44,762 bases of DNA from Streptomyces sp. DvalAA-14 (GCF_900091855.1 NZ_FMCH01000600.1:1-44762); one strand, 5' to 3'. Positions 16,940 through 24,280 are shown, counted from the stretch's first letter. A program made the numbers and translations. The notes: generated from the sequence alone by a model not told the origin.

Positions 16940-17175
16940 CTCCTTCGGTCATCCCCGGACAGGTGAATGCGGTGAAAACTCGGTATATCGGGTATACGTA
17001 CTCGCTGAGCGCTCCGCATCCTCCCATGGGGTACGGATTCACGGCTGCTGGGAATGCCCGCGTGCCGCCGCCCGTTGTCCGCTGAGGATCGTTCCCCGGA
17101 TTGATCAGCGGATCCCGCCGAAGAACGTCCCAAGGATCGTCGCAACCAGCTGAGCCGTTACACGAGGAGCCCGCA
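16940..17175. promoter_or_regulatory. divergent promoter region pepN copy 2 / DsbA-like gene
   Basis: 236 bases between oppositely directed genes. It contains a conspicuous A/T-rich island with an inverted repeat GTATA-TCGGG-TATAC (16983-16997), followed by GTACTCG, in an otherwise GC-rich region; TATACC read on the minus strand could serve as a -10 for pepN. The forward gene has GAGGAG at 17164-17169. No further gene seen. Confidence 0.4.
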
Positions 17176-17835
17176 GTGACCACGACCGCCGCCGAGAGCA
17201 GCACCGAGACCGCCAAGACACCGGCCGACTTCTGGTTCGACCCGCTGTGCCCCTGGGCCTGGATGACCTCCCGCTGGATGCTGGAGGTCGAGAAGGTCCG
17301 CCCGGTCGAGGTGCACTGGCACGTGATGAGCCTCGCGGTGCTCAACGAGGACAAGCTCGACGAGCTCCCCGAGCAGTACGCCGCCTTCCTGCGCGACGCC
17401 TGGGGGCCGGTCCGGGTGGTCGTCGCCGCCCAGCAGCTGCACGGCGACGAGGTGGTCGGCCGGCTCTACACCGCCCTCGGCACCCGCTTCCACAACCAGG
17501 CCCAGCCCAAGACGCGCGAGACCCTCGTCGCCGCCCTCGAAGAGGTCGGCCTGCCCGCGGACCTGGCCGACTACGCCGACCGCGACACCTACGACACCGA
17601 GCTGCGCGCCTCCCACAAGGAAGGCATCGAGAAGGTCGGCCAGGATGTCGGCACCCCCGTCATCGCGGTCCCCGGCGCCGACGGCGAGCAGGTCGCCTTC
17701 TTCGGCCCGGTCGTCACCCCCACCCCGCGCGGAGAGCAGGCCGCCAAGCTGTGGGACGGCACCTTGCTGGTGGCCTCGGTCCCCGGCTTCTACGAGATCA
17801 AGCGCACCCGTACCGCCGGCCCGAGCTTCGACTGA
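17176..17835 (+). CDS. DsbA-family oxidoreductase, homologue of mycothiol-dependent Rv2466c
   Basis: Thioredoxin-fold protein with a helical insertion, 219 residues, predicted to act in cytoplasmic mycothiol-linked redox chemistry. Blocks shared with what I remember of M. tuberculosis Rv2466c include DFWFDPLCPWAW (18-29), HVMSLAVLNE, LPEQY, WGPVRV, DVGTPVI (the cis-Pro loop) and the C-terminal YEIKRTRT. Rv2466c has an active-site CPWC (Cys19/Cys22); here the motif is C25-P-W-A28, so only the first cysteine remains. That would force a monothiol mechanism or a changed activity. GTG 17176 is six bases after GAGGAG. The VOC gene follows 14 bases later and is probably cotranscribed. Confidence 0.88.
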   Translation: MTTTAAESSTETAKTPADFWFDPLCPWAWMTSRWMLEVEKVRPVEVHWHVMSLAVLNEDKLDELPEQYAAFLRDAWGPVRVVVAAQQLHGDEVVGRLYTALGTRFHNQAQPKTRETLVAALEEVGLPADLADYADRDTYDTELRASHKEGIEKVGQDVGTPVIAVPGADGEQVAFFGPVVTPTPRGEQAAKLWDGTLLVASVPGFYEIKRTRTAGPSFD

Positions 17836-17849
17836 GAGCGTCCCTTCCC

Positions 17850-18236
17850 ATGCCACACCTCGGCCTGGTGGCCCTCGTCGTCCGTGACTACGACGAGGCC
17901 ATCGCCTTCTACCGCGACGCCCTGGGCTTCCAGCTCCGCGAGGACACCCCCCGCGAAGACGGCAGCCGCTGGGTCGTCGTGTCCCCGCCCGGCGCCCGCG
18001 AGACCTCGCTGCTGCTGTCCCGCGCCGCCACCCCCGCCCAGGCGGGGCACATCGGCGACCAGACGGGCGGCCGCGTCGCCCTCTTCCTCACCACCGACGA
18101 CTTCGACCGCGACTACAAACGCATGGTCGCCGCCGGGGTCACCTTCGAGGAGGAGCCCCGCTACGAGCCCTACGGCGCGGTCGTGGTCTTCCAGGACCTC
18201 TACGGCAACCGCTGGGACCTGATCCAGCCGGTGTAG
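17850..18236 (+). CDS. VOC (glyoxalase/bleomycin-resistance/dioxygenase) superfamily protein
   Basis: A 128-residue single-module VOC protein of beta-alpha-beta-beta-beta repeats. The opening LGLVALVVRDYDEAIAFYRDALGFQL and the closing PYGAVVVFQDLYGNRWDLIQPV are typical of the superfamily, whose members bind a divalent metal or sequester small molecules. The candidate metal-binding positions are hard to assign by eye, and no substrate can be inferred. It starts 14 bases after the DsbA-like gene with no strong Shine-Dalgarno sequence (GAGAG lies about 10 bases upstream), suggesting translation as part of a two-gene operon. The two tandem REP-like hairpins downstream may act as its transcript end. 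Confidence 0.85.
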   Translation: MPHLGLVALVVRDYDEAIAFYRDALGFQLREDTPREDGSRWVVVSPPGARETSLLLSRAATPAQAGHIGDQTGGRVALFLTTDDFDRDYKRMVAAGVTFEEEPRYEPYGAVVVFQDLYGNRWDLIQPV

Positions 18237-18259
18237 CCCGACGCGGTCCGCGGACGCGG

Positions 18260-18282
18260 CCCGTCCGGCGTTCGAGGACGGG
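18260..18282. repeat. Streptomyces palindromic intergenic repeat, copy 1
   Basis: CCCGTCC and GGACGGG (7-bp perfect stem) flank the 9-base loop GGCGTTCGA. This is the GTCCGGCGATTGAGGAC-type element that I know from many Streptomyces intergenic regions. Confidence 0.8.
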
Positions 18283-18310
18283 ACGCGGAGGCAGGCGCCG
18301 AGCAGACGCC

Positions 18311-18335
18311 GCCCGTCCGGCGATCGAGGACGGGC
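18311..18335. repeat. Streptomyces palindromic intergenic repeat, copy 2
   Basis: GCCCGTCC and GGACGGGC (8-bp stem) flank the loop GGCGATCGA. It has the same orientation and core as copy 1, about 52 bases away. The pair may end the upstream VOC transcript, or may simply be a multicopy element. Confidence 0.8.
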
Positions 18336-18398
18336 GAGGCCGTGCCCGGCGTCCACCCCCGCCCTGCGCCGCCGCCCCCGCCGTGCAAAACTCATCGC

Positions 18399-18887
18399 AT
18401 GCGCGTCTACCTCGGCTCCGACCATGCCGGTTTCGAACTGAAGAACCACCTCGTGGAGTGGCTCGCCGCGACCGGCCACGAGCCGGTCGACTGCGGCCCG
18501 CAAGCCCTCGACCCGGGGGACGACTACCCCCCGTACTGCCTGCGGACCGCGACCCGCACCGCCGAGGACCCGGGCACCCTCGGCATCGTCATCGGCGGCT
18601 CCGGCAACGGCGAGCAGATCGCCGCCAACAAGGTCAAGGGCGTGCGCGCCGCCCTCGCCTGGAGCGAGCAGACCGCCACCCTGGCCCGCGAGCACAACGA
18701 CGCCAATGTGCTGAGCATCGGCGCCCGGATGCACTCGCAGCAGGACGCGATGAAGTTCGTCGAGCTCTTCCTGGCCACCCCCTACTCGCACGAAGAGCGC
18801 CACCAGCGCCGGATCGACATGCTCGCGGCCTACGAGGCGACCGGCGAGCTGCCGCCCCTCCCGGCCGGCCATCCGCAGCAGGGCTGA
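18399..18887 (+). CDS. rpiB: ribose-5-phosphate isomerase B
   Basis: Interconverts ribose-5-phosphate and ribulose-5-phosphate in the pentose phosphate pathway; cytoplasmic. The 162-residue protein opens with the LacAB/RpiB signature MRVYLGSDHAGFELK. The phosphate/active-site loop is GIVIGGSGNGEQIAANK, in which Ser68 takes the place of the catalytic Cys of E. coli RpiB and E72 is the expected base, as in the mycobacterial enzyme. H99 lies in REHNDANV. There is no Shine-Dalgarno sequence before ATG 18399, so translation may be leaderless or weakly initiated; an in-frame upstream start (18342) would add a Pro-rich stretch that is not part of the family. The DNA glycosylase gene begins eight bases after the stop. 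Confidence 0.95.
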   Translation: MRVYLGSDHAGFELKNHLVEWLAATGHEPVDCGPQALDPGDDYPPYCLRTATRTAEDPGTLGIVIGGSGNGEQIAANKVKGVRAALAWSEQTATLAREHNDANVLSIGARMHSQQDAMKFVELFLATPYSHEERHQRRIDMLAAYEATGELPPLPAGHPQQG

Positions 18888-18895
18888 CCCCGGGC

Positions 18896-19726
18896 ATGCC
18901 CGAAGGGCACACGATCCACCGGCTGGCCGCCGACCACGAGCAGCGGTTCGGCGGCCGGCCCGTCCGGGCGAGCAGCCCGCAGGGCAAGTTCTCCGACGGC
19001 GCCGCGCTCCTCGACGGACTGGTGATGGAGTCCGCCCAGGCGCACGGCAAGCACCTCTTCCTCGGCTTCGGCCCCGTCGGCTGGGTGCACATCCACCTCG
19101 GCCTGATCGGCACCTTCCGCTTCGGCGACGGCCTCGCGCCGCCGCCCACCGCGACCGTACGGCTGCGGCTGGCCACCGCCGGGCACTACGCGGACCTGCG
19201 CGGTCCGGCCGGCTGCGAGCTGCTGGTGGAGCCGGAGAAGCAGGCCATCCACGACCGCCTGGGACCCGACCCGCTCCGCCCGGGCGACGACCCCGACCGG
19301 GTCTGGGCCCGGATCGCCCGCTCGCGGATCCCGGTCGCCGCCCTGCTGCTGGACCAGAAGGTCATCGCGGGCGTCGGCAACGTCTACCGCGCCGAGGTGC
19401 TCTTCCGGCACGGCGTCGACCCGTACCTGCCCGGCCGCGACCTGCCCCGGCCGGTGTGGGACGCGATGTGGGCCGACCTGGTGGAGCTGATGGGCGAGGG
19501 CGTACGGAACAACCGGATCGACACCGTGGCGCCCGAGCACACCCCCGAGGCGATGGGCCGCCCGCCGCGCCAGGACGACCACGGCGGCGAGGTCTACGTC
19601 TACCGGCGCACCGCCCAGCCGTGCCTGGTCTGCGGCACCGGGATCCGCACCGAGCCCCTCGGCGCCCGCAACCTCTTCTGGTGTCCGGGCTGCCAGCCCG
19701 CGCAGGGCGCACCGGCCGGGCACTGA
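18896..19726 (+). CDS. nei: Fpg/Nei-family DNA glycosylase/AP lyase
   Basis: Base-excision repair enzyme that removes oxidised bases through a Schiff base at the N-terminal proline (P2 after Met removal). The 276-residue protein begins MPEGHTIHRLA, with the catalytic Pro and Glu, and ends with a four-cysteine zinc finger (CLVCGTGIRTEPLGARNLFWCPGC) that carries the conserved Arg of the family. The GKHLF and VHIHLGLIGTF blocks belong to the DNA-binding N-domain, and GVGNVYRAEVLF to the helix-two-turn-helix. The MPEGHT opening and its position beside rpiB match M. tuberculosis Rv2464c, so endonuclease VIII-like (Nei1) activity on oxidised pyrimidines is the best guess. It is transcribed with rpiB and converges on the Eis-like gene. 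Confidence 0.92.
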   Translation: MPEGHTIHRLAADHEQRFGGRPVRASSPQGKFSDGAALLDGLVMESAQAHGKHLFLGFGPVGWVHIHLGLIGTFRFGDGLAPPPTATVRLRLATAGHYADLRGPAGCELLVEPEKQAIHDRLGPDPLRPGDDPDRVWARIARSRIPVAALLLDQKVIAGVGNVYRAEVLFRHGVDPYLPGRDLPRPVWDAMWADLVELMGEGVRNNRIDTVAPEHTPEAMGRPPRQDDHGGEVYVYRRTAQPCLVCGTGIRTEPLGARNLFWCPGCQPAQGAPAGH

Positions 19727-19768
19727 CGCCCGGCCGGACGCCTCCCGCGGCGCGCCCCCGCGCGTGCG

Positions 19769-20998
19769 CTAGAAGCCGTGCGGCAGCCAGGGCTCCGGGT
19801 CGGTGCGGAAGGCCGTCGACGCCTCCGCGAGCGCCCCGGTCCGCTCCTCGCGGACCAGTCCCGCCCCGGCCATCGCGGCCAGCCCGAAGCCGCCGAGGTA
19901 GGCCGCGCCCAACTCCTTGACGGAAAGACGCAGTTCGGCCGGCTCCGAGGTGCGCTCGCACACCGCGCCCTTGATGTCGCCGGTCAGCCGCCAACGCCCG
20001 CTGTTCCAGGGGCAGAAGGCGTCCCCGACATCCAGCACCACATCCACCGGGGCGCTGTACGTACGCGCCGCCAGTGCCGCGCCCACGTCCACCAGCCGTA
20101 CGTGCAGGCCGTCACGGAAGCCGAGTTGGCAGCGGCGGACGTCCGACACCAGGTGCTGCAGCGGGTCGTCGGCCGGCCGGTTGGTGAAGTGGATCCTCGA
20201 GGTGAGGTCGATCGAGGCCAGGAAGTCCCACAGCGCCGCGTACGTCACCGGATCGAGCGCCTCGACGTCGCGCAGCCGGACCGTCTCGTCGGCGCCCGCG
20301 GAACTCCACTCGCCGGTCACCGCGTAGCGCGCGTAACCGCGCACCTCGCCGTCCACCTCGGCCAGCAGGCAGTGCAGCGGCCCGGTGCCGTTCCGGCCCG
20401 ACGGCGGGTCCAGGGCCGCCCGGGTCTCCCAGCCGGGCCGGCGGGCGAGCATCCCGGGCCGGCCGGGGACCAGCCGCGCGTAGACCGCCTCGCAGGCCGC
20501 CAGGCCCTCCGCGGCCGACACCAGCCGGAACCGCACCCGCTCGACGCCGGCCGGCCGGCGGAAGGACGTCCGGACGGTGTCGACCGTGCCGTGCAGCTGC
20601 TTGCTGCCCACTCCGTAGCCGAAACGGCCGTAAATGGCCGGCTCCGAGGCGGTCAGCACCGCCACCGGCTCCCCGCGGCCGTGGAACTCGTCGAACTGCC
20701 TGCGCATCATCGAGGTGAGCAGCCCGCGCCGCCGGTGCGTCGGCTGGACGCTCACCATGGTCACGCCGGGCACGGTGAGGGGTATCCCGCCCGGCACCGT
20801 CATGCTGAAGGTGAAGGCGCCCGCGGTGCCGACCATCTCCGGTCCGTCCCAGGCGGCCAGGGTCCGGTCGAACTCGGTGACCCTGCGCCACTGGGCACGC
20901 TCCTCCAACGGGTCGGTGGGGCCGCCGAAGGCCCGCTCCAACCGGTTGTACAACGTGTCCCAGTGTTCCGGCGCGAGCTCCCGCAGTTCGATCGTCAT
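19769..20998 (-). CDS. Eis-family GNAT N-acetyltransferase
   Basis: A 409-residue protein with the Eis architecture: N-terminal GNAT domain, central GNAT-like domain, C-terminal SCP2-like domain. The acetyl-CoA-binding stretch VSVQPTHRRRGLLTSMM is at 82-98. Tyr123 in AIYGRFGYG aligns with the catalytic Tyr126 of M. tuberculosis Eis, and the chain ends in Phe409, matching the C-terminal carboxylate that acts as the general base there. Mycobacterial Eis acetylates several amines of aminoglycosides; Streptomyces homologues are mostly uncharacterised, so the physiological substrate is open. ATG 20998 has AGGGGA close upstream. It is transcribed divergently from the phosphatase gene. Confidence 0.87.
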   Translation of the reverse strand: MTIELRELAPEHWDTLYNRLERAFGGPTDPLEERAQWRRVTEFDRTLAAWDGPEMVGTAGAFTFSMTVPGGIPLTVPGVTMVSVQPTHRRRGLLTSMMRRQFDEFHGRGEPVAVLTASEPAIYGRFGYGVGSKQLHGTVDTVRTSFRRPAGVERVRFRLVSAAEGLAACEAVYARLVPGRPGMLARRPGWETRAALDPPSGRNGTGPLHCLLAEVDGEVRGYARYAVTGEWSSAGADETVRLRDVEALDPVTYAALWDFLASIDLTSRIHFTNRPADDPLQHLVSDVRRCQLGFRDGLHVRLVDVGAALAARTYSAPVDVVLDVGDAFCPWNSGRWRLTGDIKGAVCERTSEPAELRLSVKELGAAYLGGFGLAAMAGAGLVREERTGALAEASTAFRTDPEPWLPHGF

Positions 20999-21112
20999 AT
21001 CCCCTGCCTACCAGCCCGCGGTCCCGGCTGCGAACGTATTTCCAGCACCATTTCCGCACTTCGCGGCTCATCTCACAAGTCACCCGCCCTCCACGGACGG
21101 CCCATCGGTCGG

Positions 21113-21118
21113 TAGGGT
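21113..21118 (+). promoter_or_regulatory. -10 box placed for a near-leaderless transcript
   Basis: TAGGGT ends nine bases before ATG 21128, so transcription would begin within about 1-4 bases of the start codon. No Shine-Dalgarno sequence precedes the ATG, which agrees with leaderless translation. The -35 region is not recognisable. Confidence 0.45.
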
Positions 21119-21127
21119 CACCGCAAG

Positions 21128-22270
21128 ATGGCAAAGCGTTCGGCAAGGGAAGATCTGCGGTTCCGGTGGAGCAGAGGGCTGCACCGGGCCCGGCTCGGCG
21201 TGCGCAAGTCCGCGGTGGACTACTTCCGCGGCGACGCCTCGGACTGGACCGGCCTGGCGGTCCTGGTCGTCACCATCCCGGCGCTGGCCTTCACCACGGT
21301 CTGCACCCCGGTGTGGTGCCCGCCCAGCGCGCTGGTACTGCCGATCCTGGCCGGCGGGCTGCTGCTGCGCCCGTCCAGCCTACTGGTGGTCTACGCGGCC
21401 TCGGCCGTCGCGCTGGTCGCCGAGTCCGCGGTGCTCGGCCCGTACCGGGAGGGGCCGGCGCGGGTCACGCCCGGCACCGTGCTGGTGGTCACCGCGGTGG
21501 CGCTGGCCGGGCTGATCATCGCCCAGTTCCGGGCCCGGGTCGGGGTGCCCTGGCGGCGCGGCCACACCATGCTGTTCGACCTGCGCGAGCGGATCCGGGT
21601 CCAGAGCCGGCTGCCGCGGCTGCCCGGCGGCTGGCACGCCGAGATGGCCCTGCGGCCGGCCGGCGGCCAGTCCTTCTCCGGCGACTTCGTGGTGGCCACC
21701 CGCACCTCCGACGGCCGGATCCTGGAGGCGGTGCTCACCGACGTCTCCGGCAAGGGCATGGACGCCGCCTCCCGCTCCCTGCTGCTGTCCGGCGCCTTCG
21801 GCGGCCTGCTCGGCTCGCTGCCGCCGCACGCCTTCCTCACCGCCGCCAACGGCTACCTGCTGCGGCAGAACTGGGACGAGGGCTTCGCCACCTCGGTGCA
21901 CCTGGTGCTGGACCTGGAGAGCGGCGACTACGAGCTGCTGTCGGCCGGCCACCTGCCGGGGGTCCAACTCCACGCCGGCACCGGGCGCTGGGAGGAGAAG
22001 GCCGCCGAGGGGCCGCTGCTCGGGGTCTACGCCGGGGCCGAATTCCACGGCGTCAAGGGGACGTTGCGGGCCGGAGATGTTCTTCTGCTGTTCACCGACG
22101 GCCTGGTCGAGGCCCCGGATCGGGACATCACCGAAGGAATGGACCGGCTGATCGGCGAGGCGGACCGCTTCGTGGCCGCCGGATTCCGCGGTTCCGCCTG
22201 GCGGTTGATCGAAGCGGTCGCCAAAGACGTGAACGACGACCGGGCGTTGCTCGTGGTGTGCCGGGACTAG
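21128..22270 (+). CDS. membrane-anchored PP2C/SpoIIE-type serine phosphatase
   Basis: A 380-residue protein with an N-terminal membrane module (hydrophobic segments about 41-58, 67-82, 85-102 and 115-133) followed by a SpoIIE-like PPM phosphatase domain (about 170-380). Metal-binding residues are recognisable: D186 in FSGDFVVA, D205 in LTDVSGKGMDAA, the LLLFTDGLVEA motif and the terminal NDDRALLVV. Such phosphatases dephosphorylate STAS-domain anti-anti-sigma factors and so control alternative sigma factors, which are numerous in Streptomyces. No GAF, PAS or kinase domain is fused, and no STAS or anti-sigma gene is adjacent, so the target lies elsewhere. The membrane part may sense an envelope signal (inference). 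Confidence 0.92.
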   Translation: MAKRSAREDLRFRWSRGLHRARLGVRKSAVDYFRGDASDWTGLAVLVVTIPALAFTTVCTPVWCPPSALVLPILAGGLLLRPSSLLVVYAASAVALVAESAVLGPYREGPARVTPGTVLVVTAVALAGLIIAQFRARVGVPWRRGHTMLFDLRERIRVQSRLPRLPGGWHAEMALRPAGGQSFSGDFVVATRTSDGRILEAVLTDVSGKGMDAASRSLLLSGAFGGLLGSLPPHAFLTAANGYLLRQNWDEGFATSVHLVLDLESGDYELLSAGHLPGVQLHAGTGRWEEKAAEGPLLGVYAGAEFHGVKGTLRAGDVLLLFTDGLVEAPDRDITEGMDRLIGEADRFVAAGFRGSAWRLIEAVAKDVNDDRALLVVCRD

Positions 22271-22423
22271 CGCCAGGGAATGGGACTATGGGCCGGACAG
22301 GTCCCTGGTGCGGGTCGCTGATGGCACCATGGGGACGGGCGAGGCGGGGGGCGGCGGCATGGGCGGCAGTTCCCCGGACCGGCAAGTCCGGCAAGGAATT
22401 ACCGAAAGAGGAAGTGATCCGCT

Positions 22424-22618
22424 GTGGTTATCTCCCTGTCCGCGGTGCTGCTGCTGGCGATCGTTCTGGTCGTGATGATCAGGGCCAAGTCGATCAAGGT
22501 GGGCCCGGCGATCGTGGCTGCGCTCTTCGGGTTCTTCGTCGCCTCCACCAACATGGCGCCGTCCGTCAACCGCTTCCTGACCTCACTTGCCGACACGATC
22601 AACCAGATAAAGCTCTGA
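22424..22618 (+). CDS. small membrane protein of unknown function
   Basis: A 64-residue protein read from GTG 22424. It has two hydrophobic segments (about 2-19 and 27-41) separated by a basic turn (RAKSIKVG), then a polar amphipathic tail ending INQIKL. AGAGGA at 22407-22412 is a usable though distant ribosome binding site. Codon third positions keep the host pattern and the product is coherent, so it is probably real. Its last 36 bases overlap the end of the convergent asparaginase gene. It lies 153 bases after the phosphatase gene; an inverted repeat CCAGGGA/TCCCTGG (22273-22279 with 22312-22318) lies between them. Function not recognised. Confidence 0.6.
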   Translation: MVISLSAVLLLAIVLVVMIRAKSIKVGPAIVAALFGFFVASTNMAPSVNRFLTSLADTINQIKL

Positions 22619-23683
22619 GGCGGGCAGCGCCTGCGGGGTGCTGTCCAGGATGCGGCGCAGGGTCGCCCCGGCGGCCCGCCGTCGCTCGGCGTCCTGCCGG
22701 ACTCCGGCCTGCCCGCCGCCGGCTGCGTCCGGGCCGTCGGCGTTCTCCGCGCTCCGGCCGGCCAGCAGGGCGGCCAGGATCGCGATCCGGGCCTGGCCGG
22801 GGCGCAGTGTCCCGGCCAGCAGCGCGCCGGCGGCCACCAGGTCGACGGCGCCGCCCCCGGTGTAGAGCGGGGCCACCGCGCCGGCCGCGACCCGGGTGCT
22901 GACCGTGACCAGCACCCCGTCGCGGGTCGCCGCGGCGACCCGCGCGGCCACCTGCGGATTGGCGTTGCCGGCGCCGGTGCCGACCACCACGACGCCCTGG
23001 GCGCCGGCCGCCAGCGAGGCGTCCAGCAGGACGGTGTCGCCGTCGCTGTGGTGCATCACGATGTCCACCCGCGGCGGGGCCACCCCTGGGGCGGGCAGCG
23101 GGAGCGCCTCGGCCCGCGGGCGGCGCCGGCCCCAGGTCACCCGGCCGAACTCGACCCGGCCCAGCGGCAGTCCGTCCGGGTCGCCGAAGGCGCGCGCGTC
23201 CACCGTGTGCTTCTTCACGGTGCCGCGGGCGGCGAACACCTGGCCCGCGAAGACGATCACGACACCGATGTCCCGCCCGGTGGCGGCGGTGAGCAGCGCG
23301 TCGTAGAGATTGCCCGCCGCGTCCCCGTCCTCGGCGTCCAGCGGCTTCTGGGCGCCGGTGAGGACCACCGGGCGCCGGTCGGCGTGGAAGAGGTCCAGGA
23401 AGAACGCGGACTCCTCCAGGGTGTCCGTGCCATGGGTGATCACCACGCCGTCCACCGACGGGTCGGCCAGCGCCTCGTGCACCGCGTGCAGCAGCCGCAG
23501 TTGGTGGTCCGTGGTCAGCCGGGAGCTGTTGACCGTGAACAGGTCCACCACCGTCACGTCCACGCACTCCGGCACCGCCCCGGCGGCCAGCACCTCCTGC
23601 CCGGCGGCCTCGGCCGCGTAGCCGTCGCCCTGCCACCGGCTGGCTATGGTGCCTCCGGTACTGATGACTACGACGTGGCGCAC
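22583..23683 (-). CDS. ansA: L-asparaginase (bacterial type II fold)
   Basis: Hydrolyses L-asparagine to aspartate and ammonia. The 366-residue protein has the two asparaginase signatures: VISTGGTIASR with the nucleophile T12, and VITHGTDTLEES with T86-D87. A KK pair at 157-158 matches the Lys of the second triad. There is no signal peptide, so the enzyme is predicted to be cytoplasmic despite its type II-like motifs. GTG 23683 is supported by GGAGG and GAAGG a few bases upstream. The gene is divergent from an AsnC/Lrp regulator (124-base gap) and its 3' end overlaps the neighbouring small gene by 36 bases. About 45 residues near the C-terminus (AGRSAENADGPDAAGGG...) are low in complexity and probably a flexible insertion. 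Confidence 0.93.
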   Translation of the reverse strand: MRHVVVISTGGTIASRWQGDGYAAEAAGQEVLAAGAVPECVDVTVVDLFTVNSSRLTTDHQLRLLHAVHEALADPSVDGVVITHGTDTLEESAFFLDLFHADRRPVVLTGAQKPLDAEDGDAAGNLYDALLTAATGRDIGVVIVFAGQVFAARGTVKKHTVDARAFGDPDGLPLGRVEFGRVTWGRRRPRAEALPLPAPGVAPPRVDIVMHHSDGDTVLLDASLAAGAQGVVVVGTGAGNANPQVAARVAAATRDGVLVTVSTRVAAGAVAPLYTGGGAVDLVAAGALLAGTLRPGQARIAILAALLAGRSAENADGPDAAGGGQAGVRQDAERRRAAGATLRRILDSTPQALPASELYLVDRVGK

Positions 23684-23729
23684 GATGCCTTCGCCTCCAA
23701 CGGTGATGATGGGCAGCACTCCCCGACAC

Positions 23730-23760
23730 AATGATATGCGCGTAGACCTGCCATATGATT
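23730..23760. promoter_or_regulatory. candidate AsnC/Lrp operator between asparaginase and its putative regulator
   Basis: AATGATATG and CATATGATT form 9-base inverted arms (one mismatch) around a 13-base spacer. The site is A/T-rich and lies in the 124-base divergent gap, as expected for an Lrp-type operator. No other copy was noticed nearby. Confidence 0.45.
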
Positions 23761-23807
23761 GCGAATACCAGCGGGTATCCCGCCTCAGCGTGCTACAAAG
23801 TGCCATC

Positions 23808-24260
23808 ATGGATGCCATCGACAGAAGTATCTTGCGCGAACTCCAGGCGGACGGTCGGCTCACCAACCAGGAACTCGCCCAGCGGGTGGGCCTCACCCCC
23901 TCGCCGTGCCTGCGCCGGGTGCGCCAGCTGGAGGACGACGGGGTGATCCGGAGCTACCGCGCGGTGGTCGATCCGGCGTCCGTCGCCCGCGGTTTCGAGG
24001 TCTTCGCCTCCGTCGAGGTCCGCCGCGACCGCGCCTCGGTGGCCGCCTTCGAGGACCGCCTGCAGACCATCCCCGACGTCGTCGAGGCGTACCGCCTGTA
24101 CGGCGCGCCCGGCAGCCTCCTGCGCATCGCCGTGGCGGACTCCGACGCCTACGAGCGGTTCTGGACCGAGCGCCTCATCGCGCTGCCGGGCGTGACCGAC
24201 GTCAATTCACAGATGATCATGAAGCGGATCAAGGCGCCGCAGGGCATCCCGGTCGACTGA
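23808..24260 (+). CDS. Lrp/AsnC-family transcriptional regulator
   Basis: A 150-residue feast/famine regulator. The N-terminal helix-turn-helix (MDAIDRSILRELQADGRLTN, then QELAQRVGLTPSPCLRRVRQL) and the linker RSYRAVVDP lead into a RAM ligand-binding domain (about 65-140) with VEVRRDRASVAAFEDRLQTIPDVVEAYRLYGAPGS-type strands and helices. It probably binds an amino acid and, from its position, controls the divergent asparaginase gene as AsnC does for asnA in E. coli (inference from context). ATG 23808 is used; upstream in-frame codons back to 23646 would extend into the asparaginase promoter. It is followed by a short bidirectional hairpin. Confidence 0.93.
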   Translation: MDAIDRSILRELQADGRLTNQELAQRVGLTPSPCLRRVRQLEDDGVIRSYRAVVDPASVARGFEVFASVEVRRDRASVAAFEDRLQTIPDVVEAYRLYGAPGSLLRIAVADSDAYERFWTERLIALPGVTDVNSQMIMKRIKAPQGIPVD

Positions 24261-24265
24261 GCGGG

Positions 24266-24280
24266 GCGCCCGGCGGGCGC
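24266..24280. terminator. bidirectional hairpin between convergent genes
   Basis: GCGCCC-GGC-GGGCGC, a 6-bp stem in the 21 bases that separate the convergent stop codons of the Lrp-like gene and the small membrane protein gene. Confidence 0.5.
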
